Under the pieces are notes generated by a model, which made no database searches, had not been told where the DNA came from, and was given only the letters and a program-made list of their open reading frames with translations. A stretch of DNA of 15,585 bases, from contig JAILEL010000153.1 in assembly GCA_024687845.1 (NCBI GenBank), forward strand, positions 1 to 15,585. The letters are read 5' to 3'. The translations under genes and the position numbers were made by a program. Shown here in pieces: positions 14,991 through 15,585 of this stretch (positions are counted from its first letter, which is position 1; the number at the start of each line of letters is the position of its first letter). The stretch is from Eubacterium sp. GTDB taxonomy: Bacteria > Bacillota_A > Clostridia > Lachnospirales > Lachnospiraceae.

Positions 14991-15005
14991 CATAATTACT
15001 ATGAA

Positions 15006-15041
15006 CAACCGGTTGCGCTACCGGGGGGAGAATGAGCGCAT
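15006..15041 (+). promoter_or_regulatory. Operator palindrome and/or leader pseudoknot
   Basis: CAACCGGTTG (15006-15015) is a perfect palindrome with a central CG, just after the expected transcription start, as in LacI/GalR-family operators. It overlaps a hairpin CCGGT-TGCGCT-ACCGG (15009-15024), whose six-base loop is fully complementary to AGCGCA at 15035-15040, so the RNA could form an H-type pseudoknot ahead of the ribosome site. Which reading is functional is not known. Confidence 0.55.
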
Positions 15042-15063
15042 ATTTTCTTTTGAGGAGGGATAC

Positions 15064-15585
15064 AATGAAAGGAAAGAATCAAAACAAATTGCTACATATT
15101 GTTTTTGCTATCGTGCTTATTTTTGGGCTTGTTAGTCCATTTAGTAATATGGCAAATGTCAATGCAGCGGATAGTGATACGTTTGATCTGTATTACTATT
15201 ATGAGGGAAGTGAGACTCTATATATAGATATTTGGAGTCATACAGGCATTGATTTCGGGGAAGGAGTTTCAACTTCGGATGCTTGGGGATGGACTTTTAG
15301 CCAAGGTGTTTTTAAAAAGGTTGAGGGTAAAGACAACTTGTATTCTATATCAATAAAAATTCTTGATTCAAGTAAAGATGATGGATTTGACATTTATGCA
15401 GGTGAAAATAAGGTCGTCGGTTATGATAGCGAATATAATAATAAAACTGATTATAATACTTTAGTTGGTGGAAGTAGCAATGAATATTGTATATATAATG
15501 GAAAAATATATACAAGCTTAAATGCTGCTCTTGAAGCTATTTCTCCTAGTTCATTAATTAAAGATGCTGAAATTTCTGTAGATAA
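15064..15585 (+). CDS. Secreted protein, N-terminal part (runs off the window)
   Basis: The reading frame is open from the ATG at 15064 to the window end (174 codons, no stop). The start follows GAGGAGGGA, with AGGAGG at 15053-15058. Residues 1-34 form a classical signal peptide: basic start, hydrophobic core LLHIVFAIVLIFGLV, and cleavage near VNA-AD. The mature part begins with an aromatic, beta-rich region (FDLYYYYEGSETLYIDIW, then WGWTFSQGVFKKV and LYSISIKIL) that resembles carbohydrate-binding sandwich domains such as those of pullulanases; this is a hint, not a match. A second segment begins near IYNGKIYTSLNAALEAI. It is probably a surface or secreted polysaccharide enzyme or binding protein. 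It is not part of the pentose operons and has its own promoter. Confidence 0.8.

Larger units (their letters stand above)
14745..15063. promoter_or_regulatory. Divergent intergenic region
   Basis: No gene is supported. The region holds a minus-strand promoter for the AraC-type gene, a plus-strand consensus promoter for the secreted protein gene, and a structured leader at 15006-15041. I saw no clear copy of the GCAATATTTG operator here. Confidence 0.7.

Noticed and set aside
14997..15063. Cyclic-di-GMP, preQ1, guanidine-III or fluoride riboswitch
   Set aside because: I compared the leader with the remembered core motifs of these classes and none fits, beyond a generic pseudoknot shape.

Overview
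The window reads as a low-G+C Firmicute, most likely a Lachnospiraceae of the Butyrivibrio/Pseudobutyrivibrio type. This is inferred from the A+T-rich spacers, the strong AGGAGG ribosome sites, the codon use and the pentose/xylan gene set; no species can be named from the sequence alone.

Layout. Positions 1 to about 293 are the 3' end of a 23S rRNA gene. It is followed by a terminator-like hairpin, a tRNA-Trp(CCA) and a second terminator; no 5S gene sits in its usual place. A 323-base spacer holds a GTGAAGG...GGGGAC repeat cluster and a candidate operator. Then comes a pentose catabolic block. Operon 1 (840-6995) encodes an intracellular GH3 beta-xylosidase-like enzyme, a short transaldolase, a transketolase split into two subunits, and an L-fucose/L-arabinose-isomerase-family protein, and it ends in a strong terminator. 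Operon 2 (7245-9785) encodes xylulokinase and aldose 1-epimerase. Operon 3 (10142-13619) encodes a sugar-binding lipoprotein and two ABC permeases. A convergent AraC-family regulator follows (13812-14744, minus strand). The window ends inside a secreted protein gene (from 15064) that has its own strong promoter and a structured 5' leader.

How it works together (inference from family knowledge). The ABC importer would bring in xylo-oligosaccharides or a related pentose glycan. The GH3 enzyme, which has no signal peptide, would cut them in the cytoplasm. The epimerase would interconvert the anomers, the isomerase-family protein would make the ketose, xylulokinase would phosphorylate it, and transketolase plus transaldolase would feed it into glycolysis. 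No canonical XylA xylose isomerase and no ABC ATPase are present.

Most interesting points: a near-identical GCAAxATTTG direct-repeat motif lies ahead of all three operons and suggests one regulon; a FucI/AraA-fold protein occupies the position where xylose isomerase is expected; and the leader of the last gene carries a consensus promoter, a CAACCGGTTG palindrome and a possible pseudoknot. No wholly new defence or mobile system is evident; most of the window is a well-ordered sugar-use locus.
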